Below, one piece after another: positions 44,701 through 62,748 of a stretch of 64,000 nucleotides of DNA (positions are counted from its first letter, which is position 1; every line of letters begins with the position of its first letter). The DNA is taken from the NCBI RefSeq assembly GCF_964275005.1, contig NC_092698.1, positions 22,626,309 to 22,690,308 on the forward strand, written 5' to 3'. The position numbers were made by a program, and so were the translations under genes. The notes beneath the pieces were generated by a model. That model was given only the letters and a program-made list of their open reading frames with translations. It was not told the origin of the DNA and ran no database searches. This stretch comes from Diadema setosum (taxonomy: Eukaryota; Echinodermata; Echinoidea; Diadematoida; Diadematidae).

Positions 44701-46794
44701 TGCGTGAGGCCAAGGGTGATCAATTAAATGAGATTAGCCCCTATATCAACCGGAAGTGTGGGAGATCAAGAGCAGCCGACAATACAATCTTGATTGATGA
44801 ACAGGCTCTAGCCTCTGACCTACAGCATTGTTCCGGAAAAGTAGAAGTAAAAGTAAAACTAGAAATGTCGCTACGGCGACTGGTATGCCTCCGCCACAAT
44901 GCATGGTTCTCCTAATAGGTCTATAGTACAATGTCTTGACAATGTGTGATGACAGTTTCACACAATTGGCAAAATATTAAAATGACAGGTTTGCCACAAA
45001 TGTGCTGAATGTTCACTTTCCTACACGTAGAACTAGGTTCAATTGGATGAATGATTAAAACGTCAGAGTGCAGGTATTTGGGGAACTGATGATTTTTACT
45101 TGACTTTTGACCCTTTTATAAGTTTATGCATTGAGTAATTTTCAAGGTATTGAGAAAAAGTATAATTTCAGTATCAAATGATAAAATAGTATTATCTAAA
45201 CCTGGCCTTTGACCTTTGACCTCACAGTTCCAAAGAGAATCACTGTTAGGTAGAACATGCATAAATATGTAAGTTTCATGATGATACCTTGAGTTACTTT
45301 TGAGATATGGAGGAAAAAGTGTAATTTAGCACTTTCACTTGACCTTTGAACTTTTGACCTTTGACCTTTTGGCAAGAAACTTCCCACAGAATATATATTG
45401 GGTAATACATGCACACATCAAGTTAAAAAAAAAAATCCTTCAGGCATTGCATAAATATAAGGAAAGTAGTGATATTTTGAGGAGTTGACCTTGACCTTTG
45501 ACCCCTGACCTTTGACCCATGACCCCAACTTCCCTAGATAATCACTACCCATCAGTACATGCATACTAAGTTCCATGAAGATACCTTGAACCATTTGCGA
45601 GATATGGAGAAAAACATGAAATTTCAACTTTTTTTTTCACAAAATAACCTGCGACTTTGACCCCGTGACCCTAAAATCCAAACAAAGTATCATCCCCCCA
45701 GGATATACCCTCATACCAAGTTTGATGTAAAACCACCACGCGGTTCTTGAGATATCAACAAAAACAAAACGGGACGGACGTACGGACAGACGACCCGAAA
45801 ACATAATGCCTCCGGCCACTTCGTTGGCGGAGGCATAAAAAAAGAAAAGAAAAAAAGTGGTAGATGAGAAGTAGACTTATGACAACAGTACAAGCGACCA
45901 CGTCTACTACATCAATGTACACCAGTGGTATTGTTGCATCGTGTATGCCATCGTTATCTCATCGAGTTACTTTATTTACAAATCTCATTTTTCAGGGCTG
46001 CCAACATTGGAAACTAGTTGAGAGTGAGACTCCCATAGTTGTATAGGCCAATGCTATAATTTAGGAGTCAAAATGAGTGAGATCAGTAGAAATGCATGCA
46101 AATGAAATAAAGTTTTAGAGTGAGAAAGGATCAAAATGAGCGAGTCTCACTCTCAATGAGTGAGAGTTGGCAGCCCTGTTTTTATTAATTTACCTCATTT
46201 AACCATAATACAATGTAAATTTATCAGTATCACATCTTTCTTTATGTTTATAGAGTCGCTTTTTGTTTCAGTTCTGAGTCCCAAAGCAGCTGTAAAGCAT
46301 TGCCATTTTGATGCCTTGGTGTTATTTACAGAACAGATGCTGTTTGTGTAAATAATGCGATCGATACGCAGGAGATATGCGGTATCATTCCTTTTTCAAA
46401 TTGTCCACTTGCAGCTTGCACTTGCGAGTGTGTGCACACGACAAAGTGCAACTGACTTCTAGATTCTACTCAACATGAATAGTAGTTAGTGGGACTGTTA
46501 GTTGCTGTTAAAACTGCAGGATTGCAGATCTACATGACAACGTATATGTATCCGTCTTCTTATCACTACCGACATGAAAATAATATTCAGTGGCCAGTAC
46601 TATACCTGATACTCCAGGATTATCTTCACATCTTTTTCCACGTCTTCATAAAAACACTGATTCGCATTATCTGGCAACTCAAAAGTTAATTCCACTCCAT
46701 GTGTAGCAGCAAGTAGGACGAGAATCGTCACAAAGACGATGAAAAAAGACGGTATTTCCGACATCTTGATTGCAAACCTGCCCTGGTATTTCAC
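41753..46794 (-). CDS. TMED7: p24-gamma cargo receptor, TMED7/TMED3-like, complete
   Basis: Three exons on the minus strand: 46606-46794, 43297-43545 and 41753-41983, with phase-0 junctions. Two in-frame ATGs are possible; the second, at 46764 (MSEIPSFF), places a hydrophobic signal peptide directly at the N-terminus and gives 212 residues, close to the family length. After the signal comes [17 protein letters not shown], then the GOLD domain with [41 protein letters not shown] coiled-coil stem follows ([30 protein letters not shown]), then one transmembrane helix and a short cytosolic tail with the diphenylalanine SFF motif used for COPII binding. The tail ends PRAGRI and lacks a KKXX signal, as in TMED7. 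p24 proteins cycle between ER and Golgi and sort cargo. TMED7 and TMED3 are very similar, so the exact paralogue is less certain than the family. Confidence 0.93.
42241..42600. mobile_element. MITE with TTTAAAGGGACTGTAC ends, inside TMED7 intron 2
   Basis: Left tttaaagggactgtacaata, then ctggttgcggtgaggatt, pairs with right aatcctcacctaaaccagta, then ctgtacagtacctctaaaa. Inner arms (gaaatatgaaagagcat / atgctctttcacatttcat; gttgagatatc / gatatctcag) extend the inversion. Confidence 0.8.
43024..43095 (+). CDS. Unassigned exon-like ORF antisense within TMED7 intron 2
   Basis: From ATG, 24 codons ([20 protein letters not shown], then LKYR) end in phase 0 at a strong donor (CGG|GTAAGT). A pyrimidine-rich tract and CCAAAG before the ATG could be an acceptor. 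The peptide looks protein-like, with an amphipathic charged helix, unlike the surrounding random ORFs. No partner exons were found on this strand and the family is not recognised. It could be an exon of a nested gene, a retrocopy fragment or chance. Confidence 0.35.
44884..45837. repeat. Repeat with ATGCCTCCGCC ends and TGACCTTTGACC arrays
   Basis: Opposed ATGCCTCCGCC / GGCGGAGGCAT ends bound three to four degenerate units of about 145 bp. Each unit carries runs of ttgacctttgacc and a phrase like aagtttcatgatgatacctt, then gagatatgga. The right end adds ggacggacgtacggacagac and a hairpin around ccacttcgttgg. Confidence 0.75.
45993..46178. mobile_element. MITE with CAGGGCTGCCAAC ends
   Basis: Left cagggctgccaac and right gttggcagccctg are exact inverted repeats. 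Sub-terminal gagagtgagactc and gagtctcactctc extend the symmetry. It lies within TMED7 intron 1. Confidence 0.85.
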
Positions 46795-47249
46795 TTAACA
46801 AAACTTCTCAGTTATTCTTCCACTCGTATTTGCAAAAACTTCAACTCAGATCATGCCTTAAATAATATCATTTTTCTTCCTTTTCTCTACTAAAGGCTAA
46901 GACGATCCAGTGACATGGTTGCAGCTGCGGCATATTCCAACGTGGCAGATCTGTATTGGCGTTCGAGCAAAAGCACATTGCACTCGGTGCATGTATTATG
47001 ACGACTCAAGAAGGAGCCACATGCCTTCCAGTAACCGCCAATAGTACTCAGTACTACGAACGAGGGTCGGTTGTGACAAGCCCAAATGCCACAGAGTTGG
47101 AGCCAGTCTCCGATAACGTGCGTGTATTATCAATCAAGTTAATAGCCCAAGTTCAATGCTTTTTACAAGTTATGATTCGGCCTTACAAAAATACGTATAA
47201 AATACAATATACACGTGGGGACCATACACGTGTACTTAGTATCCCCGGA

Positions 47250-47446
47250 GGACAATTACCCCCGGCTAAAAATACTGGTTAAGGTTAGAGTAAAGATTAG
47301 GCATAGGGTTTGGGTTAGGGTTAGGATTAGGTCAGGGAGGTCACCTCCCTGATTAGGTTCAGGATTAGGATTAGGGTTAGGGTTAGGGTCAGGGGAAGGG
47401 TCTGGAGTAGGCCTAATTGCCCAAAAGGGGTACAATATTATTGCCC
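47250..47446. repeat. Telomere-like repeat element, G-rich orientation
   Basis: Begins ggacaattaccccc, continues with degenerate TTAGGG/GGATTAGG units (ggttagggttaggattagg), and ends ggaagggtctggagtaggcc, then taattgccc. It is the inverted partner of 47890-48102. Confidence 0.75.
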
Positions 47447-47889
47447 TATGTAAGACCACAAAATATGACATCGTGCAATTTATATATAATTAATTTAATC
47501 AAATACGGGCCCATAGGTTGACATACCATGAGAACTGAAGGAGTGAAGACTGTTTGTAATGGCCTACGATTAATAAGGTCTGTGTTTTAGTTTGGTTTAA
47601 TTGCAAGGAGTTTGCTGACAATATTGCTCCTAATAAACTAAAATTATCACGATATTTCTGAGTTGACTTGTGTTGTTATCAAGTTGCACGAACCTGGTAG
47701 GTTCCAAGATAGGTGATTTTCCTCTAGCTAATACTGCGACAAATAATAGTCGACGATAATAGCCTTCTCCTTGGTACTGGGTAACTTTAGACTGTTGTTG
47801 GGTGCTATAATTATCTTTCTATGTATAGTCTTGCAGGTGGTACAAAGTCTGATGCAGGTTTGCCACTTATAGCACATTGATGGGGTTTA

Positions 47890-48102
47890 GGGCAATTACC
47901 CCCTGGGCAATTACCCCAGACCCTTCCCCTGACCCCGAACCCTTATCCTAATCCTGAACCTAATCCTATAAACCTAACCCAAGCTCTATAACCCTAAACC
48001 TATAACCCTAAAAATAGGCCCTACTCTAACCTTATACCACTCTAACCAGTATTCACTATAGGGGGTAATATTGTCCTTGGGGGGGGGGGGGGGTAATTGC
48101 CC
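47890..48102. repeat. Telomere-like repeat element, C-rich orientation
   Basis: Opens gggcaattaccccctgggca, carries ccagacccttcccctgaccc and degenerate CCCTAA units, then ccagtattcacta, and closes gggtaattgccc. Read on the minus strand it lines up with 47250-47446. Confidence 0.75.
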
Positions 48103-48231
48103 TGATACGAAGTTGATGATTGCTTTTAACATAGATTAATTATCGTCGTTGACTTTTTCCTGTGTCTTGTACCATATAAAATGGACTATTAATTTCCCAC
48201 TCACCATCTGCAACTCAAACTTTTTCTGGAG

Positions 48232-48809
48232 TTAAAGGACAAGTTCACCTTCATAAACATAAGGATTGAGAGAATGTAGCAATATTAGTAGAACACATCA
48301 CTGAAAGTTTGAGGAAAATCGGACAATCCGTTTAAAAGTTATGAATTTTTGAAGTTTTTGTGCAGTAATCGCGGGATGAGAAGACTACTGCAGTGTGTGA
48401 ATAATTTAGATGTCACATGCGTACAACAATATAAGGAAAACTTGATAAAGAGAATTTCACAAAATTCATCTTTTGAAAAAAGTACACATTCCCCCGACTC
48501 GTTACCGACAAATGTTATGGGTAAGATTGTTCCCCCTGCCTTTAGAAAGAGGCAAGTCAAGTGCTCTTTTATTATGCGAAAAATGTGAAAATATGTTGAA
48601 TTTTCTTTACATTTTCTTTATACTGTTGTACGCATATGACTCACAAGCTGTAGTAGTCTCCTCATCCAGCGGTTCCAACGTAAAAATTTAAAAAATTCAT
48701 AACTTTTGCATCGATTGTCCAATTTTCCTCAAACTTTCACTGATGTGTTCTACTAATATTGTTGCATTCTCTCAATCCTTATGTTTATGAAGGTGAACTT
48801 GTCCTTTAA
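48232..48809. mobile_element. MITE family 2, copy 2
   Basis: Same ends and interior as the copy at 4399-4965: TTAAAGGACAAGTTCACC at left, its complement at right, and shared internal words such as gaatttcacaaaa, gatgagaagactact and ttcataactttt. Intergenic between TMED7 and the WDR7 promoter. Confidence 0.85.
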
Positions 48810-49105
48810 ATGGGCGTCACTTTACTTTTCTTCGTCTTGGGCTGGATGAACCTATCGGGAGTTGGTTTACTCGTGACGTATGGTATAACCATGTAAGTTG
48901 AGATGCAAATTTCATGACCATCATCAACATTGTATTATTTGTGGTGTTGCCAATGTGATATAGGAATTTTCAGAACAGAGTTTGGAAATGGATACCCATA
49001 TATTTACATTAAAATCATCACAAAAATGGGCTGATCCAGACCAGCTATGATATAGGGTGCTCGATATTCTGCAAACAATGAGCGTCCTAAGCTACAGAAG
49101 CCGGA

Positions 49106-49372
49106 GGGGGGGCACTTCATGAAGCGTTTTGTCAGAAAAAAAAAATGTCGGACAAATTTGCTCATTGTAGCCAATCAGATACAAGGATTTCAGAAGCAGA
49201 ACAGTTGGTCAGAAAAAAATATATAACAAACGCAAACAAAGGGAAACTGACCAGAAATGAATAGAATTAGTTAGTGGAAAAATGAACAAAGAAACTTATT
49301 TTCTTTGCTCATTCCCCCCCCCCCCCCAAAAAAAAGAGCAAAAATCTGACAAAACGCTTTATGTAATACCCC
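49106..49372. mobile_element. CCAAT-core palindromic MITE, copy 3, expanded
   Basis: Left ggggggcacttcatgaagcg, then ttttgtcaga, and right tctgacaaaacgctttatgt are inverted. The centre has tagccaatcagatacaagga, then tttcag, nearly as in copy 2. About 110 bp of extra sequence sits in the right half. Confidence 0.7.
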
Positions 49373-49507
49373 AGAGCAATCAATGTGGAACCATTAAATT
49401 ATTAATTGTCAGATCATTGGATACAGTTGGTTCTACGTCTCCCAATCCTGTTGCTTTTTAGCCCTGTTCCATCTCAGTCAGTAGATTACGGGAGCCTTAT
49501 ATACGTA

Positions 49508-50326
49508 TAAAGGACATACACACGTGTGGATTGAGTGAATGCAGCAATATTAGTAAGAACACATCAATGAGAGTTTGAAGAAACTTGGACAAGTGTTCAA
49601 AAGTTATGAAGGTCCCGCGCAGTGCCGCCTCGCTGGATGAGAAGACTACTGGAATACAGTTTGTGATGTCACTTTTCATATGTCGATATTTAACAAAGAA
49701 ATAAAGAGAATTCCACAAAATTCAGTTTCTTATGAAAAGTAGGTCTATTATACACATTCCATCCTCTTCACTGACATAAGGATAATATTATTCCCCCTGC
49801 TTACTGAAAGATCCAAGTTATGTGCTCTTTTATATGCTATAGAAAAGTGAATATATTTATGTTGAATTTTCTTAATGGTTTCTTCATTTTCATTTCATTT
49901 CATTTATTTCATTTCCAACAACATTTTCATATACAAAACAACACAACATCAATGCAATGTAATAACAAAGAAAAATACGTGAAGTTGACAATACTATAGC
50001 ATCACAAAAGCAAAGTAAACAATGAAAATTGAATTGAAACTAAAGTTGCAGGAAATGGAGGAGACATGCGAAAAAGCTAAGCTTGTATTTTGCAGTCTCC
50101 TCGAGGAGCTTTCCATGTATTTTCTTTATCCTATAAGTATTATCGTTTTTCATTTTTGTGACATCAGAAAACTGTACTAGTAATCTTCTCATCCAACGAT
50201 GGCTGCACAAAAACTTTAAAAATAACTAATAACTTTTGTTTCCTCAAACTTTCACCGATGTGTTCTGTACTCGTATAATAATTGTTACATTCCCTCAACC
50301 CACAAATGAATTGGGTGAACTTATCA
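49508..50326. mobile_element. MITE family 2, copy 3, interrupted by a LINE-tail-like insertion
   Basis: A degraded third copy: the left arm has gtggattgagtgaatgcagc, and the right arm has ttcctcaaactttcaccgatg. Its middle is split at about 49885-50119 by an unrelated insert that starts with cattttcatttcatttcatt. The remaining halves line up with the other copies. Confidence 0.7.
49885..50119 (-). mobile_element. Probable LINE 3' end, antisense, nested in a MITE
   Basis: Read on the minus strand this insert ends with repeated GAAAT units (ggaaatgaaataaatgaaat), the kind of tail seen on CR1/RTE-like LINEs. No reverse transcriptase sequence is present. Similar (T)- and ttcaatt-rich beginnings occur at 33385 and 34425. 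Family not determined. Confidence 0.4.
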
Positions 50327-51399
50327 AACTGAGGTCGTAGAGTATTTTGCACAATTATGATCATATCCAGTACATTTTCAAAGACCAAACTTAAAATGTG
50401 CAGTTGAATCTATCATAAGCTCGGACAAATGGCGAAGATGTTGGCTTCATTGGTGCCATCGGAAAAAAAAAATACATGGAAAGCTCCTGTATCATAGGCC
50501 CTTCTATTATTTGAAGTTGTTCTTGTGGTGATTCAACTGATGAGTTTGGTTGGGCAAGAAATGCCGGTCATTGTTAGTAGGGCCCGACAGTCTAGAAGGA
50601 CCCGTACGTGTATAGGCAATGTACTACACTTACGACTTTGAAGGGGGCGGGGCTGGAGACTTACATACAGAGCCAGGCATACAGCTAGGGGCGGGCATGC
50701 TGTGTTGCCTGTATACCCTGTTTGGTGTCCGGTTCCAAAGGAAGAACGCATGATCATCCCAGGGAGGTGGGAAGAGAATCACTGAGTCCCTGGGGGCTGA
50801 GGAGAACGTTTTTCGGGGTGGGGTGGGGAGTGATGGGGGCTGCGGGAGCGGGAGTCAAGGTCAGTGGTATCCCCCCCCCCCCCCCGCGGGGGGGGGGGAA
50901 CTAGGAACGGAACTTATAGAAATTCATGGGTGTTATGAAAATTTTCCTTGTTTATGTATTTTTTATGAGCCCAAAAAGGGGGGGGGGGGAGCTGCAGCCC
51001 CTAGACCCCATGCAGGTTCCGCCCCGCCCCCGCCCCCCCCCCCCCGATCTAGAACGCTTTCGAAATACTTAGTATCGTCTTGTTTGCGTCATCGGGGTAC
51101 GGCTTACAGGTCTTGTCACCTCTCAGGTTGTTGACACGGTGTAGTACTGTGAATCGTTTGTTTTGGAATCAGTCATCTTTAGGATGTTTCCTATCTGATG
51201 GAGATATCATATTCCCATGGGAAACGTGCGTTAGCGCATGCATTGATAAGCAGCTTTTACACACCGACACTACACTAAACATACTACGCTCTCTCCCTCT
51301 CTACTACGCTCTCAATCTCCACACACACACATACACACACACGGCACGGCTTTTGGAGGTGGGGACGGGCCCCGGTAGCTACAACTGTAGCTGTTTCAT

Positions 51400-51575
51400 A
51401 CATTCGCCGCCGCGGTCATGTGCCAGCAGAGCAGTCGTGTGATTCTCCGTCCGCGTCCGTATGTGTGTACCGCCGCCATAGCGTATATGTGGCGGCAGTA
51501 CAGTGCAGTCAGTAGGTAGCGGAGCGTAGCGCTATATCAGCAGCGATGACAGCGAACCTAAAAGATGTAGCGTGA
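51400..51575 (+). promoter_or_regulatory. Probable WDR7 promoter and non-coding first exon
   Basis: This is the most CpG-rich stretch near the gene (gccgccgcgg, ccgtccgcgtccg, accgccgccat), ending at a donor-like GC|GTGAGT around 51571. An ATG at 51546 opens only nine codons and its phase does not join exon 53127 in frame with either nearby acceptor (after 53082 or 53087). A non-coding first exon, as in vertebrate WDR7, is the simplest reading. Inferred from composition and position. Confidence 0.4.
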
Positions 51576-51984
51576 GTGACAACTCTGAGTTTTCGAGCAA
51601 TTTTTGCGACTTTTTATGGTCAAAGAGAACATTGTTTTGACGGAGATCGTAGATAACTCGCATCTCGATTGATGCTCAATCGGTCTCCTATCTTGACGAG
51701 GAGGTTGGTGGAATACTTCTAATATTAGTACCGGTATGTAGTGGACTGTCTGTGCTGTGGATGTAGACGGTCGCTGTCTGTGATCTGTACACCAGACACA
51801 GTCTTCTTCTGGATAAACAATAACAAGAAACACTTAACGTTACAAGGTAAGATCCTCTTGATCTCTGCTTTAGTATACAACTAACGTTAGAGGTTTAGAT
51901 CATCTAAGTTTTAATCTACTCTGGAGTAGTGTCTGACATCGTGTGTTCCGTGTTAGTGACATAATTTTGGTCACGAGTCTAAGT

Positions 51985-52533
51985 ACTAGTATACTTGGGT
52001 GACCCGCACCTCGTCATAGTTAATGTTTGCGCATATTTGAATCACATTTCGCCACTGAAATTCTTTGAAATCCAACTCACATACTGGAAAAATGCTGAAA
52101 ATTCCAATGGAATCACAAGCTCACTGATCGATATCGAAAATTTGCAGCTATCGTCGTCAAACGCGAACGATGCGAAATAGCTGTGCGCTAAGGAAGGGGC
52201 CCGCGACTCGTCACCCGCGCTCCCATAGACAAAGCACGTAAAAGACGTGTGCGGGTGACCGTGATGCTCCCATAGACATACACGTAAAAGATGCGTGCGG
52301 GGACAGTGGTGATACTTACATTGTATAACACGTAGGGTCCTATTCCGATTAAAATTTCCGATTTTCGCGAAAAACTGTTCGGTTTTCACCAAAATTTGCT
52401 TGGCCCTGCCAAGTTTCAAGCATACTGAACACAGTCCCGGGCATAAATTTTTGTTTAGTGCGCTTAAAACAATTTTAAGCGGGGTGACGGTATTCGGGCC
52501 CCTGACGAGGTGCGGGTACCTCGCTATACTAGT
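51985..52533. mobile_element. MITE with ACTAGTATA ends in the WDR7 5' intron
   Basis: Left actagtatacttgggtgacc, then cgcacctcgtca, pairs with right tgacgaggtgcgggtacctc, then gctatactagt. Inside, a unit of about 45 bp is duplicated (gctcccatagaca...cacgtaaaaga...gtgcggg). Confidence 0.75.
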
Positions 52534-52722
52534 GTAGTGTAGCTAGTGGAGTGTGTTGCTTCACCATGTCATAAATCAAATCATGTTTTGCAGCACTGCC
52601 ATGTCATGGTTACAAATGCATTAAACGTGAGAGATGTCTGCATTATTTAAATTATAACTGTACACGCTTTTTACACCATACACAGACCGTCGTAAATGGC
52701 CATAGCTCATACTGTAAACAGG

Positions 52723-52926
52723 TAAAAGTGGATATTTTCGCACGACTAATTTTTCGCGCTCAGCGGGGTAAGGAGAGTTTCGCACGTTTTTAATTCTGTG
52801 GAATCAAGACCTCAACTACTGGAACATATGGCAGGCAAAAATATTCGCGTGCTTTTATTTTCACGCTAGTTTTTAGTTGCGCGAAATGTGCGAAAATTAC
52901 AACACCGCAAAAATTTCCACATTTTT
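52723..52926. mobile_element. TTCGCG-type MITE family 3, copy 2
   Basis: Matches 10696-10918 along its length. Ends taaaagtggatattttcgca and gcaaaaatttccacatttt are inverted. It lies in the WDR7 5' intron. Confidence 0.75.
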
Positions 52927-53054
52927 AATACAGTACGGTACTGAATATTAAAAAAATTCCCTCCATGAAATCCTTTCACAGTGAAGCTTTGCTGTATACG
53001 ATACCATATTTCATACAAGTTTGTCAGTTTATCTCTGTATGTTTTATGTATTGA

Positions 53055-60110
<7,056 letters not shown>

Positions 60111-60408
60111 GTTAGATTTTTGGTGGCATATTTTATAGAGATGTGATAATAATTGCCATTATGATGAATGTTTAATATTTGAGAAAATATGTTGAAGAAG
60201 ACCATTTTGTGATAGACATAAAATATATCTTTACAATTTAGAAAACAAATAATAATGAGTTACTGACATTACCAAATACCCTTGATGCTAGATCTGTGTA
60301 CTAAATTCTCTCTAATGTAAATGCTATGTGAAATGTAAGACGATACCATCATAGATATTATTGTGAAAATGGATATGTCTAAAGAAATTTTGTGGTATTG
60401 TGGAAATA

Positions 60409-62748
60409 CAGTCAACTTTGGATACCTCGACGTCGGATAAGCCGAATATCACTTACCTCGGAGGCAAATGGAAAGTCCCGATTGTTCCTATGGAGTTTCC
60501 GTGTGTTAAAATTCGTGTAGCTCGAAAAAACTAACTCGAAATTTGGTTACCTCGACGTGAAATCTCATGTCCCGACCTTTATTAACTTATTGTATTTCCC
60601 AGCATGTTGCTCGAAGTGAAATTCGAACATCACGCACGCAACATTTTCTCCCCGATTAAGCACGCGTGAACAGCGAAGATATGTCACAAATCTTTTCACA
60701 CTCGATTAAATATTTCGAGACAGATTGCGCTCTCAAAGCAATACACGGCTGGCAAAAAAGAACACCCCAAAACATCCCCCACACCTACCTACACACGTAC
60801 ACGGTATGCACATAGCACCCATGCCAATGGAGTGCTTACAGTAGCACTACGATCTGCCCCAGCATCTCCTTTTCTTTAATTACTGTGTTCTGATTTTGCG
60901 ATTGTGATAGTCATACCGCGCGCGTAGATTTCTTGACCGCCTTGGCGCACCTGCTTAGGTGTTGACAGTTATATCACTGTCCAAACATCAATCTCCTGCT
61001 AAGTGCTTTTCCTTTCATGAAGTTGGATAGACTGCCGGAGCGAATAGCGAGAATATGAATTGCGTAACTTCAATTTCCAAAATGTGAAGGAAACTGGGTA
61101 CAAATCCTCTTGGCAATAGACTTCTCTGCCATTTTCCTTTGGTCAAAGAGAGCAGCACGTGTATCACTTTCGAACATGGCAACAAAGCGAAAATTGAACG
61201 CAAAATCGTATCAGGAAAAATACTCAATCCTCACATTCATGGATGAAAATCCAACATGGAAGAAAAAAGATGTCGCGGCAAAGTTTAATGTGAAGACCAA
61301 CACACTGTCGGACATGATAAAAAACCGCCACAAAATTGTGCAAGCAGTTGAAAATCCTTGTGATGCTCGGAAGGGCGTCAGGAGAATGAGGCAGATGGCA
61401 TTCGACAATGTGGATGCGGCTTTGATCACGTGGTTTCGGCAAAAGGAATCTCTGCCCGATCTCCGGCTTGATGGGGAGATGCTGCTTGAAAAAGCCAAAT
61501 ACTTTGCCAAAGAATTTGGTCATGAGACAGCTCCCTCACAGAGCTGGATTGAACGTTTCAAAAAACGACACGGAATAGGCCACATCAAAAAGGCTGGAGA
61601 AGCTGCTGGGGTGGATGAAGAGCTTGTCCAAGGCTGGAAAGATGGAAAGCTGACAGATATTCTGAGGCGTTATGACCCGAAGGATATCTACAACGCCGAT
61701 GAAACTGGTTTATTTTGGCAAATGTTACCAGAGAAGTCCCTCGGGTTTTCAGGGCACTACCTACCATGGAGGTAAACAGCAGAAAACACGTGTCACTGTT
61801 CTAGTGTGCGCTAATATGGATGGCAGCGACAAACTCCCCCTCTTTGTCATCGGAAAGAGCAAGCGACCACGCGCATTTAAGAACGTGAAAAAGCTGCCAG
61901 TTGCCTACGAAGCCAACAAAAAGGCCTGGATGACGGGAGCATTGTTTGAGGCATGGCTGAGGAAACTTGACGGCAAGATGGAAGAGAGAAAGATCGCAAT
62001 GGTAGTCGATAATTGTCCGGCCCATCCTCATATTAAGCTGGACAACATTGAACTTGTGTTTCTCCCACCAAATACTACCAGCTTGACCCAGCCAATGGAT
62101 GGTGGTGTCATCAGAAATTTGAAACAACACTACAGGCACATCCTTGCATTCCGAAGACTTGCAGCGGCAGATGGGGGAATTCCCTTTAAATGGGACCTTA
62201 TTGACGCTATCATCGCTTTGAAGACGGCATGGAACAAGGTGTCCCAACAGACAATAGCCAATGTGTACAGGCATGTTGGATTCGTTTTTCCGTGTGAGCA
62301 AGTAGAGGAAGATGGAGATCGCGGTGAAGAGGGAGGTGTTGAAGACGCACAAGAATTTCGCGGCATCTGGGAGAGATTGGGCGACCTCTTCCCGCTACCT
62401 GCCATGGAGAAATACGTAGACGTGGATGCAACAGACACGGGCGTCGAGCTCTTAACGGATGACCAGATTGTTGAAATCACAGGAGTCCAAGAAGACGGCG
62501 AGAGCGATGACGAGAACGGTAATGGTGAAACTAGTAGCCAACAGGGGGAGGATTGTGTGCGCAAATCACCTTCGATCAGTGAAGTGAGTCAAGCTCTGAA
62601 CGTGATCAGGCAGTTTGACATCTTTGAGCAAACACCAGCTGAGCTGCAATTGCTCGTGGAGAACTATGAGTTGTATCTCATGAGTAATTATAAACATCAG
62701 AAAAAGCAAACCAACATCACTGATTATAAAATGGGTTCAAGAATGTAG
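60409..62748 (+). mobile_element. Tigger/pogo-type DNA transposon inside a WDR7 intron, same strand as host gene
   Basis: The left end starts CAGTCAACTTTGGATACC after a TA dinucleotide (60407-60408), as expected for pogo-superfamily elements that target TA. The transposase frame follows at 61176. No matching right terminal repeat is visible up to 64000, so the 3' end is either truncated, diverged or outside the window; the end given here is the transposase stop. The body is little decayed, suggesting a fairly recent insertion. Confidence 0.85.
61176..62748 (+). pseudogene. Tigger transposase (CENP-B-type HTH plus DDE), one frameshift
   Basis: The N-terminal part (61176-61775) carries a CENP-B/psq helix-turn-helix (KRKLNAKSYQEKYSILTF; DVAAKFNVKTNTLSDMI) and a second CENPB HTH (LEKAKYFAKEFG, SWIERFKKRHGI), then YNADETGLFW with the first catalytic Asp. 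The rest (to 62748) has CANMDGSDKLPLFVIGKS, VVDNCPAHPHI (second Asp), FLPPNTTSLTQPMDGGVI, and DLIDAIIALKTAWNKV (third acidic site), then TIANVYRHVGF. The two parts lie in different frames; the switch falls between about 61736 and 61785, where the family reads an S-L-G-F ... Y-H-G-G-K-Q segment. A single +1 (or -2) change explains it. Summed length, about 520 residues, is normal for Tigger. A sequencing error cannot be excluded; otherwise it is a recently dead copy. Confidence 0.9.

Noticed and set aside
47256-48102. True telomere or chromosome end
   Set aside because: TTAGGG units are few, degenerate and in two opposed orientations, with single-copy genes on both sides.
51546-51572. Alternative WDR7 start codon (MTANLKDVA)
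   Set aside because: Its phase at the donor does not join the 53127 exon in frame with either visible acceptor.
61801-62564. Long minus-strand frames of 144 and 183 codons
   Set aside because: They are antisense shadows of the Tigger transposase, which explains the region completely.
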